Assembly (NCBI GenBank): GCA_030407005.1 | Contig: JAUDYN010000010.1 | Location: 1,178,001 to 1,242,000, forward strand | Origin: Desarmillaria ectypa | Lineage: Eukaryota > Basidiomycota > Agaricomycetes > Agaricales > Physalacriaceae | Direction: 5' to 3' | DNA length: 64,000 nt | Shown here: positions 1-11,230 of the stretch, one piece after another | How the letters are laid out: each line of letters opens with the position of its first letter | Position numbering within the stretch: position 1 is the stretch's first letter | Position numbers and translations under genes: made by a program | Notes under the pieces: generated by a model | What the model was told of the DNA's origin: nothing | The model's input: only the letters and a program-made list of their open reading frames with translations | Databases searched by the model: none

Positions 1-131
1 TAATCAATACACCATCTTCTGCACTCTTCTAAAGACTTAGTAGCTCTTATACTAAGAGTGATTGTCCAAACATGAGATAGCCCATAAGTAGCTCACAGTC
101 TCAAGATCATATGTCAGGGTGTGTCCTAATA
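1..131 (+). repeat. 3' part of a 5' LTR (element B), truncated by the window
   Basis: The stretch resembles the U5 end of the LTRs at 13217-13558 and 27697-28132: a tract reading GTGATTGTCC.AACATGA, then AGATCATAT, and a terminus CTAATA (CTAACA in the relatives). It is followed directly by a primer-binding site of the type used by the other elements here. Confidence 0.6.
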
Positions 132-144
132 TTAGTCAAAAGAT
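132..144 (+). other. Primer-binding site of element B (self-priming type)
   Basis: TTAGTCAAAAGAT follows the LTR end directly. It matches the PBS of element A (TTAGTTGAAAGAT) apart from two changes and sits at the same distance from the LTR. The complementary sequence in the 27697-28132 LTR is only partly conserved. Confidence 0.5.
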
Positions 145-162
145 TTACCACCCACTCCTTCT

Positions 163-2150
163 ATGCTAGCTGTAAAAGTAGCACAATCTATGCCTGAAGA
201 AAATGACAACAAATGAACCATTACTCTCAGTACCACCATCAATGGTGCTGCACTTCTGGTTATATTCACTGCCCTCTTCATACTAGCATACAAGGAGGAA
301 ATCAGAGCCCTCATCTGCCAAGAATGGTGACCCCATCATCTTCAACTTTCACTCCAACTCTCTCATCACCCCTAACATGGTCTTTTGCCAGAAGGCCTTC
401 TCCCATCAGACTGGCAGGGAACAAGGAACTACTCTCCCACCCCAGGGTCTAATTCACAAATATCTCCTCCTCTGAGGAGTTCATTATGCATGGGAGGGCC
501 CTGACCCCAGGCCTCTCCAACAATCAGGTAGAATGATCCACCCTCACCCAGGAATATGCATGGGATGTATGGGCTATATTCAAAATAGGGAGAATGATGC
601 CGAGACCCTGGCCACTCTCTTTTCCCCCAATGATCCCTTCAATGAGGACAGGGCTGACTACAACTGGCCTAATCTCTCTAACACTGATCAGGCCCTATTT
701 GGCCCCTTCAGAACCATCACCTGGAAACTCAGGTGAGCAGACATTGAGGCCTAAATGGAGTGGCCCAAACTCTTGTCCAGACATGGACAAGTGGCTGGCC
801 CTCAATAGGGGTGACCCAATATGAGGGTCAAATCCAGGTGCCATCATTCATGCTCAGATACACACCAACCACCTTTGGGCACTCTATCCCTCTACTGTAC
901 CCAGGCTATAGCTCTGGATAGAGGAGGAGCAATGGGAACTGGGTCACTCTCTTCGAGAATTGGCCTGACTAGAGGCCAACCAACCAGCTGAGGAGAGGCC
1001 CAATGCTCAATTTTAATAGCTTTACACAGAATACAGGCTATTATAATGGGCTGGAATACTCTCAGTCCCAATACATGAATTATTCCTCCTATCCCCCTGA
1101 TACCCCAGCTCAACAGCCACAACCATTGCCCAACTTGCCATCACACAGTCAGGCATATCAACAGGGTTATAACCCCTATCAGGATGATAGCCTTCTATTT
1201 GCAGGCACAGGAGAAGATCCTGGAACCAACACTGCCCCTGCAGGACCACTGCCACCCATGGTGGAAGAAGAACAGCAGGTGGCTAGAACCAGTGTAGCTG
1301 AGAGAGAGCAGCACATCAAGAAGATGTGTGAAAAGCTTGAACAGGAGGCAGCCAAGAAGAACCTTCTGATTGACATGTATAAGCTCAGCTAAAAAGGAAA
1401 GGAACCAGACCAGGGAAGACTGACAGAACCCCCATGAGGATATCCAGCATCCAGATTGGATTGATACTCCATCCCAAGGCCACCACTGAGAAAGAGTCCT
1501 CCTGACCCTGTATCAAATCCCATCAGACATGCCCCCAACAATGTGTCTTACATGAGCATCAAACCCATTCTGATCCAGCCCCTGAAGCCATTCAAGGAGG
1601 AGCATGATGATATTAAATGCTTCATAGGTGATTGCATCACCTACTTTGAAGTGTTTCAACACTATTTCCAAGTGCCATCACACTTAGTACTATTTGCCCA
1701 ATATCCTTCTTGGGAGGACTTTGTAGACCTGATAACCCATCAATTCAGAGACTCAGCTATTGAAGAAGTCCACAAAAAAAGAATGTTTGACCTCCAAATG
1801 AGAGCACAGCCCATCTCTCACTACCTCTAGAAATTGAAAGAAGAGGCTGAACTGGTGGGCCAGAAGACTGATGAACAGGAGCATGGTGCCTTGGTGAAGG
1901 CCATCAGATTAGGAGTACCAACCTCCTATATGACCTTCATCTTGAACATGGGTATCAATATTCCACATACTTATCTGGAGTGGAAAGAGCAAATTATATG
2001 CATGTATGAGGGAAGACAGTGCAAATGGGTCTTCAACCAAACCATGGGAGTCCTCCAAGAGGGACAGAAGATGGATACCTACCCTCCCTAACACAATCAA
2101 CCTAGTAGCAAAGCTGCTATTGAGGCAACAAGTTCTCTCATCTACTAACA
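163..2150 (+). pseudogene. Leader peptide and Gag relic of element B
   Basis: An ATG 19 nt after the PBS opens a frame starting MLAVK. After one TGA it continues into a hydrophobic segment (about 222-290) and then KEEIRAL, which I read as a membrane-spanning leader. The Gag body follows as broken frames at 1003-1392 and 1543-2091, recognisable from FIGDCITYFEVFQHYFQVPS and from MGINIPHTYLEWKEQ. Compared with Gag of element A, the block containing the DWWVYKRP motif is missing just after LVLF, so there is an internal deletion of some 100 nt. The CCHC zinc knuckle and everything downstream are absent because sequence of another lineage begins near 2150. It is non-functional; identity rests on similarity to the Gag copies at 5337 and 23457. 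Confidence 0.7.
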
Positions 2151-3618
2151 TTTAAGTTTAGACCCAGAGCCTTCCAGCTCACAACTGCTTGACTTAGTAC
2201 TACACCATACCTAGTCTATCTTCCTCAATAAGTTTTCTATCACCAAACAGAACATATCATTAAACTAAGAATAGAAAGATCTATCTATATTTCAATATGA
2301 CTCATCAACCACAACTACCTATCAGAGGCTCTAGCAATGTTCCAAGCTGGGGGTGGAAAGGAGATCCAGACTTGTTAATTCTATCTGTCTACTTTGATAA
2401 GGTAGAGTGGACATGTAAAGATGTTAGACAGCAAACAGATTGAGATTTTATCTATGCAGCAATCCTATATGCAGATCTGATCTAGGCAAGCTTATGGGTA
2501 GAAATCATCTAAAGGTGTGCCAGCTAATGCAGCTGCAGCAAACTGCACTACTTTCAAATCCTAAATATATAAGTTTTATCTGAAGTCCAATAAGATCCAC
2601 TACTATATGCTCACTCATCTAGAAAAAGTGGCAAGAATGCTAAAAGTCTCACCTATAGTATCCTTAGATGAATTTGGCCACTTTAACAGATACATTCAGA
2701 GCATTGGGCTAGATCTTACTATAGGAGCAAACCTATTTATATCAGCCCATAAGTATGCCAGGCCCTTCAAGAAGATCAAAGTTGTGATTCCATCTGCTGG
2801 AGAGAATCAGCTATCTGTTCCAATGTCAGTTCAACATGAGCCAGTAGTCAAGAGAAACATAAAGATATTGTTAGGACCCAATCTACATATGATCTTGGGA
2901 TCAGGTGCAACTTTTGGGCTGTCTCACATTAGGACAATCACCTGTATGATAGAGCATGGCTTAGATCTTTGGATGTGATGGTAGATAGTATATGTTTTAA
3001 GTTTAGTCAAAGACAGAGAGTATACATAAAAACTACTCTACTTATATACTAAAATGTACAGCTAAAAATAGGTGAGATGATACAGTGTTCATGTGTGAAA
3101 CAAGTTGAGTTGTGTGACTATAGTTCAATTGTGGTGAGGCATTTTAGAATAGGTGACAGCATGAGGGAATCAATGGTGGTTATCAATGAATGACTGCAAT
3201 GTTGATGAGAAATAACGATTAGATGTTGGATAAGATAAGATAATGGAAAAATTATAACAGATGTAGGATCTGCCCACTAAAGCTCAAGAACAGCAAGTAG
3301 AAATAAAAAAGGGTCTGTATCAATACAAGTATGTAGCTCCTATTCTTCAGTCTGGTACAACAGATAAACTCTATAATAGAGTACTGGACTCTAAACTCAA
3401 AGTATCTATAAAGAAATTATATGGAGAGAGTCCAGCAATACACTATAAGCTGAAAAAAGCCCTCACCAACTGCAAAGTACTCATAGAGGTACTGAAAGGC
3501 ACAGAAGCAGCTGCTGTTGGGCAAGATTCACTGATTATAATAATCTTACAAAAGGGATGACATATATATAAATTTGTAGGAGATAAAGCAGCTGAGTTAT
3601 GAGTCTTAACACCAATCA
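2150..3618 (+). pseudogene. Left part of gypsy fragment E (gag/pol of a different lineage)
   Basis: This sequence does not match elements A, C or D. A readable frame at 2607-2978 (LEKVARMLKVSPIVSLDEFG and following) and more broken sequence at 3300-3540 (KLYNRVLDSKLKVSIKKL) have the look of the stretch upstream of the protease in a second clade of agaricomycete gypsy elements. The frame resumes at 11231 beyond element A with a protease core, so 2150-3618 and 11231-11590 were once contiguous. A solo LTR (2977-3259) interrupts it as well. Lineage assignment is from memory of the family and is tentative. The exact left border with element B could not be seen. Confidence 0.5.
2977..3259 (-). repeat. 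Solo LTR of the D family, reverse orientation
   Basis: The stretch is similar to the LTRs of element D. It has the self-priming complement (AGTTTAGTCAAAGA near 3000), a TATATA motif on the minus strand, a GATAAGATAAGATAATGG array and a terminal ATAACA. It is flanked by GATGT at 2972-2976 and again at 3260-3264, a plausible 5-bp target duplication. At 283 nt it is shorter than the 429-nt D LTRs, so it has internal deletions. No coding region is attached, so it is probably a recombination product. Confidence 0.6.
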
Positions 3619-3623
3619 TTGAT

Positions 3624-4038
3624 TGTTATGATTTTTCCATTATCCAAGTCATATCCATGACTCACCCATCTAATCAAGCCATAATCTTCACTTCATATCA
3701 ATGCTTGTACTGACAACCACCCCAGTTCATGGAGAGTGTCACCCTTGCTCACTCTCATTGGACCATGATCCATCCGACTCACACTGTCCTCTCTTGAACA
3801 GTACTGTTTCCTCATGGACCATAATGTTTCACCTATTAATACACATTATACTTACAGTATATAAGTAGAGTAAACTTCACCATTGTACTCTATCTTTCAA
3901 CTAAATTACACTCATACACTTTCTATTCATACACCAAAGACCTAGCCCAAGTCTCATAATGAGTGACTGCCTGAATGCGAAGCAGCTCGAGAGACCAAAG
4001 CTTATGTCTCAAGTCATGTGATAGACAAGGACATAATA
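3624..4038 (+). repeat. 5' LTR of element A
   Basis: It begins TGTTATGATTTTTCC and ends GACATAATA (the 3' copy ends GACATAACA, restoring the TG...CA termini). It contains a TATA box at 3858-3864. The sequence ATCTTTCAACTAA at 3892-3904 is the exact reverse complement of the PBS that follows. Confidence 0.9.
3858..3864 (+). promoter_or_regulatory. TATA box of the element A LTR
   Basis: TATATAA lies about 30 nt upstream of 3892, where the transcript is expected to begin and where the PBS-complementary sequence starts. The same box is present in the 3' LTR and in LTRs C and D. Confidence 0.6.
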
Positions 4039-4051
4039 TTAGTTGAAAGAT
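4039..4051 (+). other. Primer-binding site of element A, complementary to its own LTR
   Basis: TTAGTTGAAAGAT directly follows the LTR and is the perfect 13-nt reverse complement of 3892-3904 inside the same LTR. This is the arrangement of Tf1-type self-priming elements, where the 5' end of the RNA folds back to prime. I did not compare it systematically with tRNA 3' ends. Confidence 0.7.
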
Positions 4052-4068
4052 CTCCTTCCACTTCTCCC

Positions 4069-7020
4069 ATGCTAGCTGTAAAAGAAGCATCCACCCATGA
4101 TCAACAAAGAAAACTGACAAAACCCAAAAACTGTATCTCTCAGTGTCACAATCAGCAGCATCATACTTCTCACCTTTTTTACTGTCCTTGCCATATTAAT
4201 CTATGAAGAGAAAATCAGAACTCTCCTTCACCAAAGGTGAACCCACCACCCACAATTTTCACCTCAACCACCATGTGTGGGCAGCTCTACTCTAGTACTG
4301 GATAGAATAACCTGCCCCCACCCTGGCCCAAGAATATACACAGCACATTTGGATTGAGATTGAGGATGCCCTGCCTCCCTACCCCAGGCCCCCTCATCCC
4401 TGTCCAAACCCTCCTCGTCCTGCAACCCCTGCTCTTCATCCACAAAACTGGCAGATTCCTCCCTGCTCCTGATCCTCTTCCTCAGATGGGTCCTATCATG
4501 GACCCTGTCACCCTAATGATCCCAGAATGGATTGAAACCATCCCTACAGGCCCTGGGCCTGTGAAGACAATTAGCCTCAAGGAGGGACCAATTCCACTTC
4601 TTTTCTCCCTATCATAAACCTCTCTGATGAGTCCAATGGGGAGTTTGACACCCCAACCCCACCTGCTCCCACTGCCCCTGACAGCCCATTCAATTCAAAT
4701 GGGGCAGACTATACCTGGCCCGACCTCTCCAAGGTTGACAAAAGGCTATTCGGCCCCTTCAGGGCCACCACCTGGGAAGTTCAATGCCATAACATCAAAG
4801 CAAGAATGCTCTGGACCAAGTCCAGACCTGATATGGATGAGTGGCTGGCACTCAACCGAGGGGACAACATCCAGGATCCCAACCCAAATATCACAATTCA
4901 CACCTGGATACATGCAAACAGGAATTGTGACCTATTTCCCCCCTCTGCTGGGGATATACTACTAGGGCTTTGAGCCCAAGATGAGGATGAGCAGAGGGAA
5001 CTGGAATGTTCCCTATGACAACTATGGCAATTGGAGGTCGCACAAGAGGAGTAGGATGGGACAGGGATCCAACTACAATATGTTTACCTATGATACAGGT
5101 TATTATGGGCAAGGATATGCCCAAGAACAATACGAAAATATCCCAGACTACTCCCCTGACACCCAGGTCACAAGACCAAAGCCCCTGCCTGACTTGCTGC
5201 CACACAGTCAGGCATGCCAATAAGGATACCACCTTTATCAGGGTGGTAGTCTTCTCTTCACAGGTGCAGGAGAAGAAATGGAAGCCAACACTGTTCCTGC
5301 AGGAACCGCCACCAAGGAGCATCAAGAACCCCAGCAATGGCAGAAGAAGTCAGGCAACAGACAAAAACCATGTTGGCCAAGAAAGAAAAGCATATTGCAG
5401 AAATACATGAAGAACTTGAAAGGGAGGAATCCACCAAGATGATGATGATGGACTACCTCCATAATCAAGAAAAAGGGAAAGAGCCAGATAGGGGCAGACC
5501 CATGGAACCACCAAGAGGTTATCCAGGGCCAAGGCCAGATCAATACTTGATCCCAAGACCACCTCCTGGCAAGGGATCTCCCAACCCAATCCCCAACCCT
5601 ATCAGGAACACACCCACTGATGCCCCTTACTTGCGCATCAAACCAACTCTCATCAAAGTCCCTGCTCCATTCAAAGGGGACCACAACAATATTGAACACT
5701 TCATAGGTGACTGCATCACCTACTTCAAAGTGTTCAGACACTACTTCCAGGTACCATCACACCTGGTATTATTCACAACTTCCCACTTTGAGGAAGCTGC
5801 CAAAGATTGGTGGGTCTACAAGAGACCCGAATTCTGGGTTGGTGATGCCTATGATGGGACTGCCACCCACTTCCACTACCCTGACTGGGTGGACTTTGTC
5901 GACATGGTCTCACATCAATTCTGAGATCCTGCTATCGAGGAAATTCATGAAAAGTGGATGTTCGACCTTTGCATGGGAATGCAGCTCACCTCCCATTACT
6001 TCCAGAAACTGGAAGAAGAGGCCAAATTGGCAGGCCGATGAACCAATGAGAATGAGTGTGGCATCATGGTGAAGGCAGTCAGATTAGGAGTATCTTCCTC
6101 CTATACAACCTTCATCTCGAATATGGGCATCAACATCCCATGCTTATACCCAGAATGGAAGGAGCATGTACTCTGAATGTACAAGGAGTGCCAGTGAAAA
6201 TGGGTCTTTGATCAGACCACCAGTATGCCCCAGGATGGGCAGAAGAAGGATTCCCATCCTCAAACCCAACAGCACCCCAGCGGCAAAGCTGCCACTGGGG
6301 TGACAAGTTCCTCAGCTCCAAAGCTGACTGCTAACATGGGCATCAGTCAGGATGCTGGGACTGGTCGATGGACGACCTATGGAGGGGCAGGGAAACCCAT
6401 GGATATTGATTGGCAACAAGCAGAGGGCAGGTGCTTTAGGTGCAATGAGAAGGGTCACCTGAGCAAGGATTGCCCTAGAAGAAAAGAGTTCAAGGCTCCT
6501 GATGAGTCAGGAGGCAAGTCAGGATTGGTGGGGGACCAGGACAGTGCCTCTCACCAAGGCCAGGATCAGGGCCACATGCTATCCAGTCCAGTCAGGAGAA
6601 ACCTAGTGGCAGAGCCAACTGCAATGCTGATGAGATTCGCACCTGGCACCATGGCCAACTCCACTGGGACAGGTAGTAGCAGAATCTTGAACACCTCAAG
6701 CCAAAACCAGACTCCTTCCAAGTCCAGACAAGTTCCTAAGCAAACTAAAGCTGAAGAACAGGGGGAAGCTACTAGCGCCCAGGTGGTAAAAAGGGGGCAT
6801 GGTAACAGAACTACCACTATCATCGAAATACCCAATGAAGAAGATGACACTGCCTTTAGACTGTGGTAAGCAAACCAGTCCAAAGCCAATATCCCAATAT
6901 CCGAAATCCCACCTAACAAGAGGGTACCGAAACTCAAAGTCCCACCAGTCACAGAGGCATCCAATCACATGTGGTACAAACCATTCGGAGTAGACTGGAC
7001 TCTATGTGCCATCTGAAGTA
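4069..7020 (+). pseudogene. Leader and Gag relic of element A
   Basis: ATG at 4069 (MLAVK) opens a leader. After a small indel the hydrophobic stretch LLTFFTVLAILIY (about 4165-4205) follows, which would cross a membrane. Gag follows with a proline-rich N-terminal part, RPDMDEWLALNRGD near 4830, a charged coiled-coil segment (QQTKTMLAKKEKHIAEIHEE) from 5350, the core FIGDCITYFKVFRHYFQVPS near 5700, DWWVYKRPEFW near 5810, and a CCHC knuckle CFRCNEKGHLSKDC at about 6432-6473 that would bind RNA during packaging. Stops interrupt it, including TGA at 5922-5924 where element C has CGA (15334-15336) and D has CGA (23080-23082). Frame breaks are also present, so no full Gag can be made. Confidence 0.8.
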
Positions 7021-7199
7021 CCAAGAACTTGGCAGTTGCCAAAGCTGTTCTCTCCACTTGGGTTTACCCTAAAAGACTTGGAGAGATAACCGATGAGCTT
7101 GTCCAGAGCTTAAACACTGAAGAGAGTCTTGCATGCGAGCAGCTCTACAAACTCCATGAACCAATCCAATATATCTGCAGAACCAAAAGCTCAGGCTGA

Positions 7200-7560
7200 G
7201 ACTTCTTGGTGGATATCCAACTTGCTCCCTGCATAGGGAAGAAGACTTTGACAACTCGTGCATTGTTGGATAGTGGCTGCACAGGCAGCTCTATCAACCG
7301 AACCTACATCCAACAACACCAGTTGGACACCCAAAAAGCTGCCTCTCCCATACCAGTGTATAATGCAGATGGAACCTGTAACAAGGCAGGCGATGTAACA
7401 GAATTTGTGGAACTCTGAATGACCATTGGAGACCATGCTGAATGAATTGACCTTGCAGTCACAGACTTGGGTTCCAAGACCATGTACTTGGGCCATGACT
7501 GGCTTAAATGCCACAACCCCTTCATCAACTGGAAATCAGGAACCATGACATTTGGATGAT
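7200..7560 (+). pseudogene. Aspartic protease relic of element A
   Basis: The active-site motif reads LLDSGCTGSSIN near 7263-7300, the D-S-G triad of retropepsins that cleave Gag-Pol. The downstream segment YNADGTCNKAGDVTEFVEL is shared with elements C and D. A TGA at 7416-7418 stops the frame, and readable sequence resumes afterwards (MTIGDHAE, then DLAVTDLGSKTMYLGHDWL). Identification is firm; function is lost. Confidence 0.8.
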
Positions 7561-7599
7561 GTCATTGCATAAAAAATCATTTCACCCTTCCTGACTCTG

Positions 7600-9050
7600 A
7601 TGAAGAAGATCAATGGGATGAAGAACTTGAGGAAGGAGAAACCATTCTTGCAGTAAATATGCAAGAAAAAATCATTCTTTGAGCAGTATATCATGCAAAT
7701 GAATTGGCAGCAGCTGCCCATGCAGAAAAACCAAAAAAAAAACGTTCAAGGAGCTCATGCCTCCTCAGTATCTACCCTCTTAACCAAAATGAACAAGAGC
7801 AACTTGATAAGTTCCTCGATGAGAACCTTGACTCTGGAAGGATCTGACCTTCCAAATCCCCTTTCACCTCTCCCTTCTTCTTCATTAAGAAAAAGGATGG
7901 CTCTCTATGATCTGTTCAGGACTACCACAAACTGAATGAAATGACGATTAAGAATTGTTATCGACTCCCTTTGATTTCTGAACTAATCAACAAACTACAC
8001 AGAGCAAAGTACTTCTCCAAGTTGGATGTTCAATGGGGATACAACAATGTATGAATCTGAGATGGAGATGAAGAAAAGGCTGCATTCAGAACTAACCGAG
8101 GACTCTTTGAGCCTACAGTCATGTTCTTTGGCCTTACCAATTCACCAGCCACATTCCAGTGGATGATGAATGACATCTTCAAGGATTTAATCGCCAGAGG
8201 AAAAGTTACAATTTATCTTGATGATATCCTCATCTTCATGAAATCCCTGTCTGAACACTGAATCATTGTTTGACAAGTACTACAACATTTATGAGAGAAC
8301 AAACTATTCCTCAAAGCAGAAAAATATGAGTTTGAGGTACTTGAAACTGAGTATCTTGGAGTTATCATCAGCAAAGATGCAATTTGCATGGATCCCATCA
8401 AAATCGCTGGAATTGCTGAATAGCCTACCCCCTCAAAAAAGAAAGAACTTTAATCTTTCTTAGGCTTCACAAACTTTTACCAAAAGTTCATTTGTGACTA
8501 CTCCAAAATTGTTCGACCTCTTGCCCAGTTAACCAGAAAAGTAGACTGGACATGAAGACCAGAACAGGAACAAGCATTTTCACAACTCAAAAGGTTGATG
8601 ACAACAAACATTGTCCTAACAATACCTTCTGATGATGGGAAATTCCAAGTAGAAGCAGACACTAGTGATGGAGCCATTGGTGCAGTTCTTAGCCAAGAAC
8701 AGAACAGCAAAAGGAGGCCTGTCACCTTCATGTCAAAAGTATTGATGGTCACTGAGCACAATTATGAAATCTATGATAAAGAATTGCTAGCCATCATGTT
8801 AGCTTTAGAAGAATGGCGCCATTATCTTATGGGTGCAAAGGAAACCATTGAAATCTGGACTGATCATCAAAATCTCCAGTATTTCCGAAAACCCCAGAAG
8901 CTGAACTGCTGACAAGCTCGGTGGGTCACCAAATTAGCTGAATACCACTTTATCCTTCAACATAAAGCTGGGATCACTAACAAGAAGGCAGATCTTCTCA
9001 GTCGACGAGATGATCATGATCAAGAGAAGGAAGACAATCAAAACATAGTC
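7600..9050 (+). pseudogene. Reverse transcriptase and RNase H relic of element A
   Basis: Recognisable RT blocks are FFIKKKDGS (7880), KYFSKLDVQWGYNNV (about 8010), [11 protein letters not shown] (8130) and the catalytic YLDD at 8214-8225. RNase H follows with VEADTSDGAIGAVLSQ (8650), [20 protein letters not shown] (8761) and TDHQNLQYF (8860). The domain order is normal for Ty3/gypsy. Several TGA codons occur (for example in SEH-stop-IIV near 8260 and at the end of LKKPQ-like sequence near 8910), plus a frame break near 7740. The RNase H piece at 8595-8912 is still open. Confidence 0.85.
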
Positions 9051-10780
9051 ATCCTTTCCCCTGAACATTTCTGGGCATTAATACTGCCCACTACTGAAGA
9101 ACAAATCATGTGTATAAGAGACACAACCCGACAAAAAAGTCAATGGGACCAAGGAATAGAGAAATCCCTCAATCATAAAAGAGGAATCACACAGGAAAAT
9201 GAGATCCTGTGGTATGATAGACAAATCTATATCCCTCAGAATCTTTCACTATGTGCAGATATCATTGCCCAATATCATGACCATATCACTGCCAGACATC
9301 TATGCATTGCTAAAACCAAGGAACTCATCCTACAAGAATACTGGTGGCTGAAAATAAAAAGAAATGTTGAATCCTATATTAAGAGATGCAAAACATGCCA
9401 AAGAACAAAGAGCAATATGCAGACCAAGGCAGCTCCTCTTCATCCTAATGCAATCTCTGATACTCCATGGACTCATATCTCCATTGATATGGTCACTGGT
9501 CTCCTGGAATCAGAAGGCTTCGATGCTTTACTCATCATCATGGATTGATTCTCCAAAAACATAATTCTCCTTCTATGTAATGAAGAATTATCTGCCAAAG
9601 GATGAGCTCTAATGCTCTGCAGTCATGTGTACTCAAAGCATGGAATGCCTCAAGTAATCATCTCAGACTGAGGACCCCAGTTCATATCTGCATTCATGAA
9701 GGAACTCTACTGAATGCTCAATATCATGCAAAATGCCTCCATGATGTATCATCCTCAGACTGATGGACAGACAGAGAGAGTCAATCAGGAGGTTGAAAAA
9801 TACCTTTGAATCTTTGTCAACCATTGACAGATGGACTGGGTAGCATGGCTACCACTGGCAGAATTTATCCACAATAATCAAATCCATTTGGCTACTGGCA
9901 AAAGTCCCTTTATGATTCTCTATGGACGAAATCCCCAACTCATCCCTGAGTCAATCCAAAAAACCAGTTTCACCAATCCTGCAGCTGTCAACTTCACCAA
10001 AATAATGGTCAAGGTCCATAAAGAAGTCCATGATGCCTTGGAAAAAGCAGTGGCACAAATGAAGGTGCAATATGACAAGTGAAAACAATTCCCTTGTGAG
10101 TATCACATCAGTGATAAGGTCTGGCTCGACACTGCCAACCTTCATCTTCCATGACCCAAGAAGAAACTTGATGACAAACAAACAGGACCATTCAAAATTG
10201 TTGAAAAGTCCGGAATAGCAGCTTACAAACTAAAGCTGCCACCTTACTGGAAGATACATCTCTGATTCAACAAAAAATTGTTGACTCTATATACTGCACC
10301 TTCCTTCCCCAACCAACAGCAACTGCCACCCCCTCCTCCAGATCTTGTTGATGGTCAAGAGGAATATGAAATCAAAGAAGTCTTGGATTTGCACACTTGA
10401 AAAGTACACTCCAAAAAAGAACAACTATCTAGAGAAGTCATGGACTATCTGGTCAAATGGAAGGGATGGACCAGAGAGCACAACTCCTGGGTCTGAGAAA
10501 CCAAGATGTTAAATGCCACAGAAGCGATCAAAGAGTACTAGGCCAGTGTAAACCATGCCTTATACACTCCCAAAATCATAACCAAGAGCAAAGTAGTGGT
10601 CAAGATCATAGACCATGAACACTCCAACAATGATGATATCACATATCTAGCTCAATGCAAAGATGGATATCAAAAGTGGATTGTCAATCCAGATAAAGAT
10701 GCATGGAAAAACCTGATTGATCAGTACTGGATCAGTCAAATCGAATCACAGTTCGACACCCCTATAGAAGAACCTTAGCA
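9050..10780 (+). pseudogene. Integrase with chromodomain relic of element A
   Basis: The N-terminal HHCC finger is readable at about 9270-9405 (YHDHITARH then CKTCQ). The catalytic core begins WTHISIDMVTGL near 9470. TGA at 9546-9548 and 9669-9671 replace arginines in the conserved MD-R-FSK and SD-R-GPQF motifs. The GPF module (TGPFKIVEKSGIAAYKLK) lies near 10190, and a chromodomain (EEYEIKEVLD ... DYLVKWKGWTREHNSWV) near 10360-10545. Chromodomains of this type direct integration to heterochromatic marks in related elements. Two further stops lie within it. Confidence 0.85.
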
Positions 10781-10796
10781 GTCAGGATGACTGCTT

Positions 10797-10810
10797 TAAC
10801 AAGGGGGTAA
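10797..10810 (+). other. Polypurine tract of element A
   Basis: AACAAGGGGGTAA abuts the 3' LTR. The identical tract abuts the 3' LTRs of C (26578-26590) and, reverse-complemented, of D (20158-20170). It is the expected plus-strand primer. Confidence 0.7.
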
Positions 10811-11225
10811 TATTATGATTTTTCTATTATCTGAGTCATATCCATGACTCACCCATCTAATCAAGCCATAATCTTCACTTCATATCAATGCTTGTACCAA
10901 CAACCACCCCAGTTCATGGAGAGTGTCACCCTTGCTCACTCTCATTGGACCATGATCCATCTGACTCACAGCATCCTCTCTTGAACAGTACTGTTTCCTC
11001 ATGAACTATAATGTTTCACCTATTAATACACATCATACTTACAGTATATAAGTAGAGTAAACTTCACCATTGTACTCTATCTTTCAACTAAATTACACTC
11101 ATACACTTTCTATTCATACACCAAAGACCTAGCCCAAGTCTCATAATGAGTGACTGCCTGAATGTGAAGCAGCTCAAGAGATCAAAGCTTATGTCCCAAG
11201 TCATGTGATAGACAAGGACATAACA
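10811..11225 (+). repeat. 3' LTR of element A
   Basis: It begins TATTATG (TG mutated to TA) and ends ACATAACA, followed by TTGAT. It pairs with 3624-4038 along its whole length. It has one copy of the TTATC motif where the LTRs of D have an array. Confidence 0.9.
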
Positions 11226-11230
11226 TTGAT

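Larger units (their letters stand above)
3624..11225 (+). mobile_element. Full-length Ty3/gypsy chromodomain retrotransposon A
   Basis: This is a 7.6-kb element with both LTRs (3624-4038 and 10811-11225) and a 5-bp target duplication TTGAT at 3619-3623 and 11226-11230. Internal order is PBS, leader, Gag with CCHC knuckle, aspartic protease, reverse transcriptase, RNase H, integrase with HHCC zinc finger and GPF motif, chromodomain, polypurine tract. That order and the chromodomain place it in the chromovirus branch of Ty3/gypsy (Metaviridae). By hand count the LTRs differ at about 18 of 415 positions, nearly all transitions. Many in-frame TGA codons replace arginine codons, so it is inactive. 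It interrupts fragment E just before the E protease core. Confidence 0.9.
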
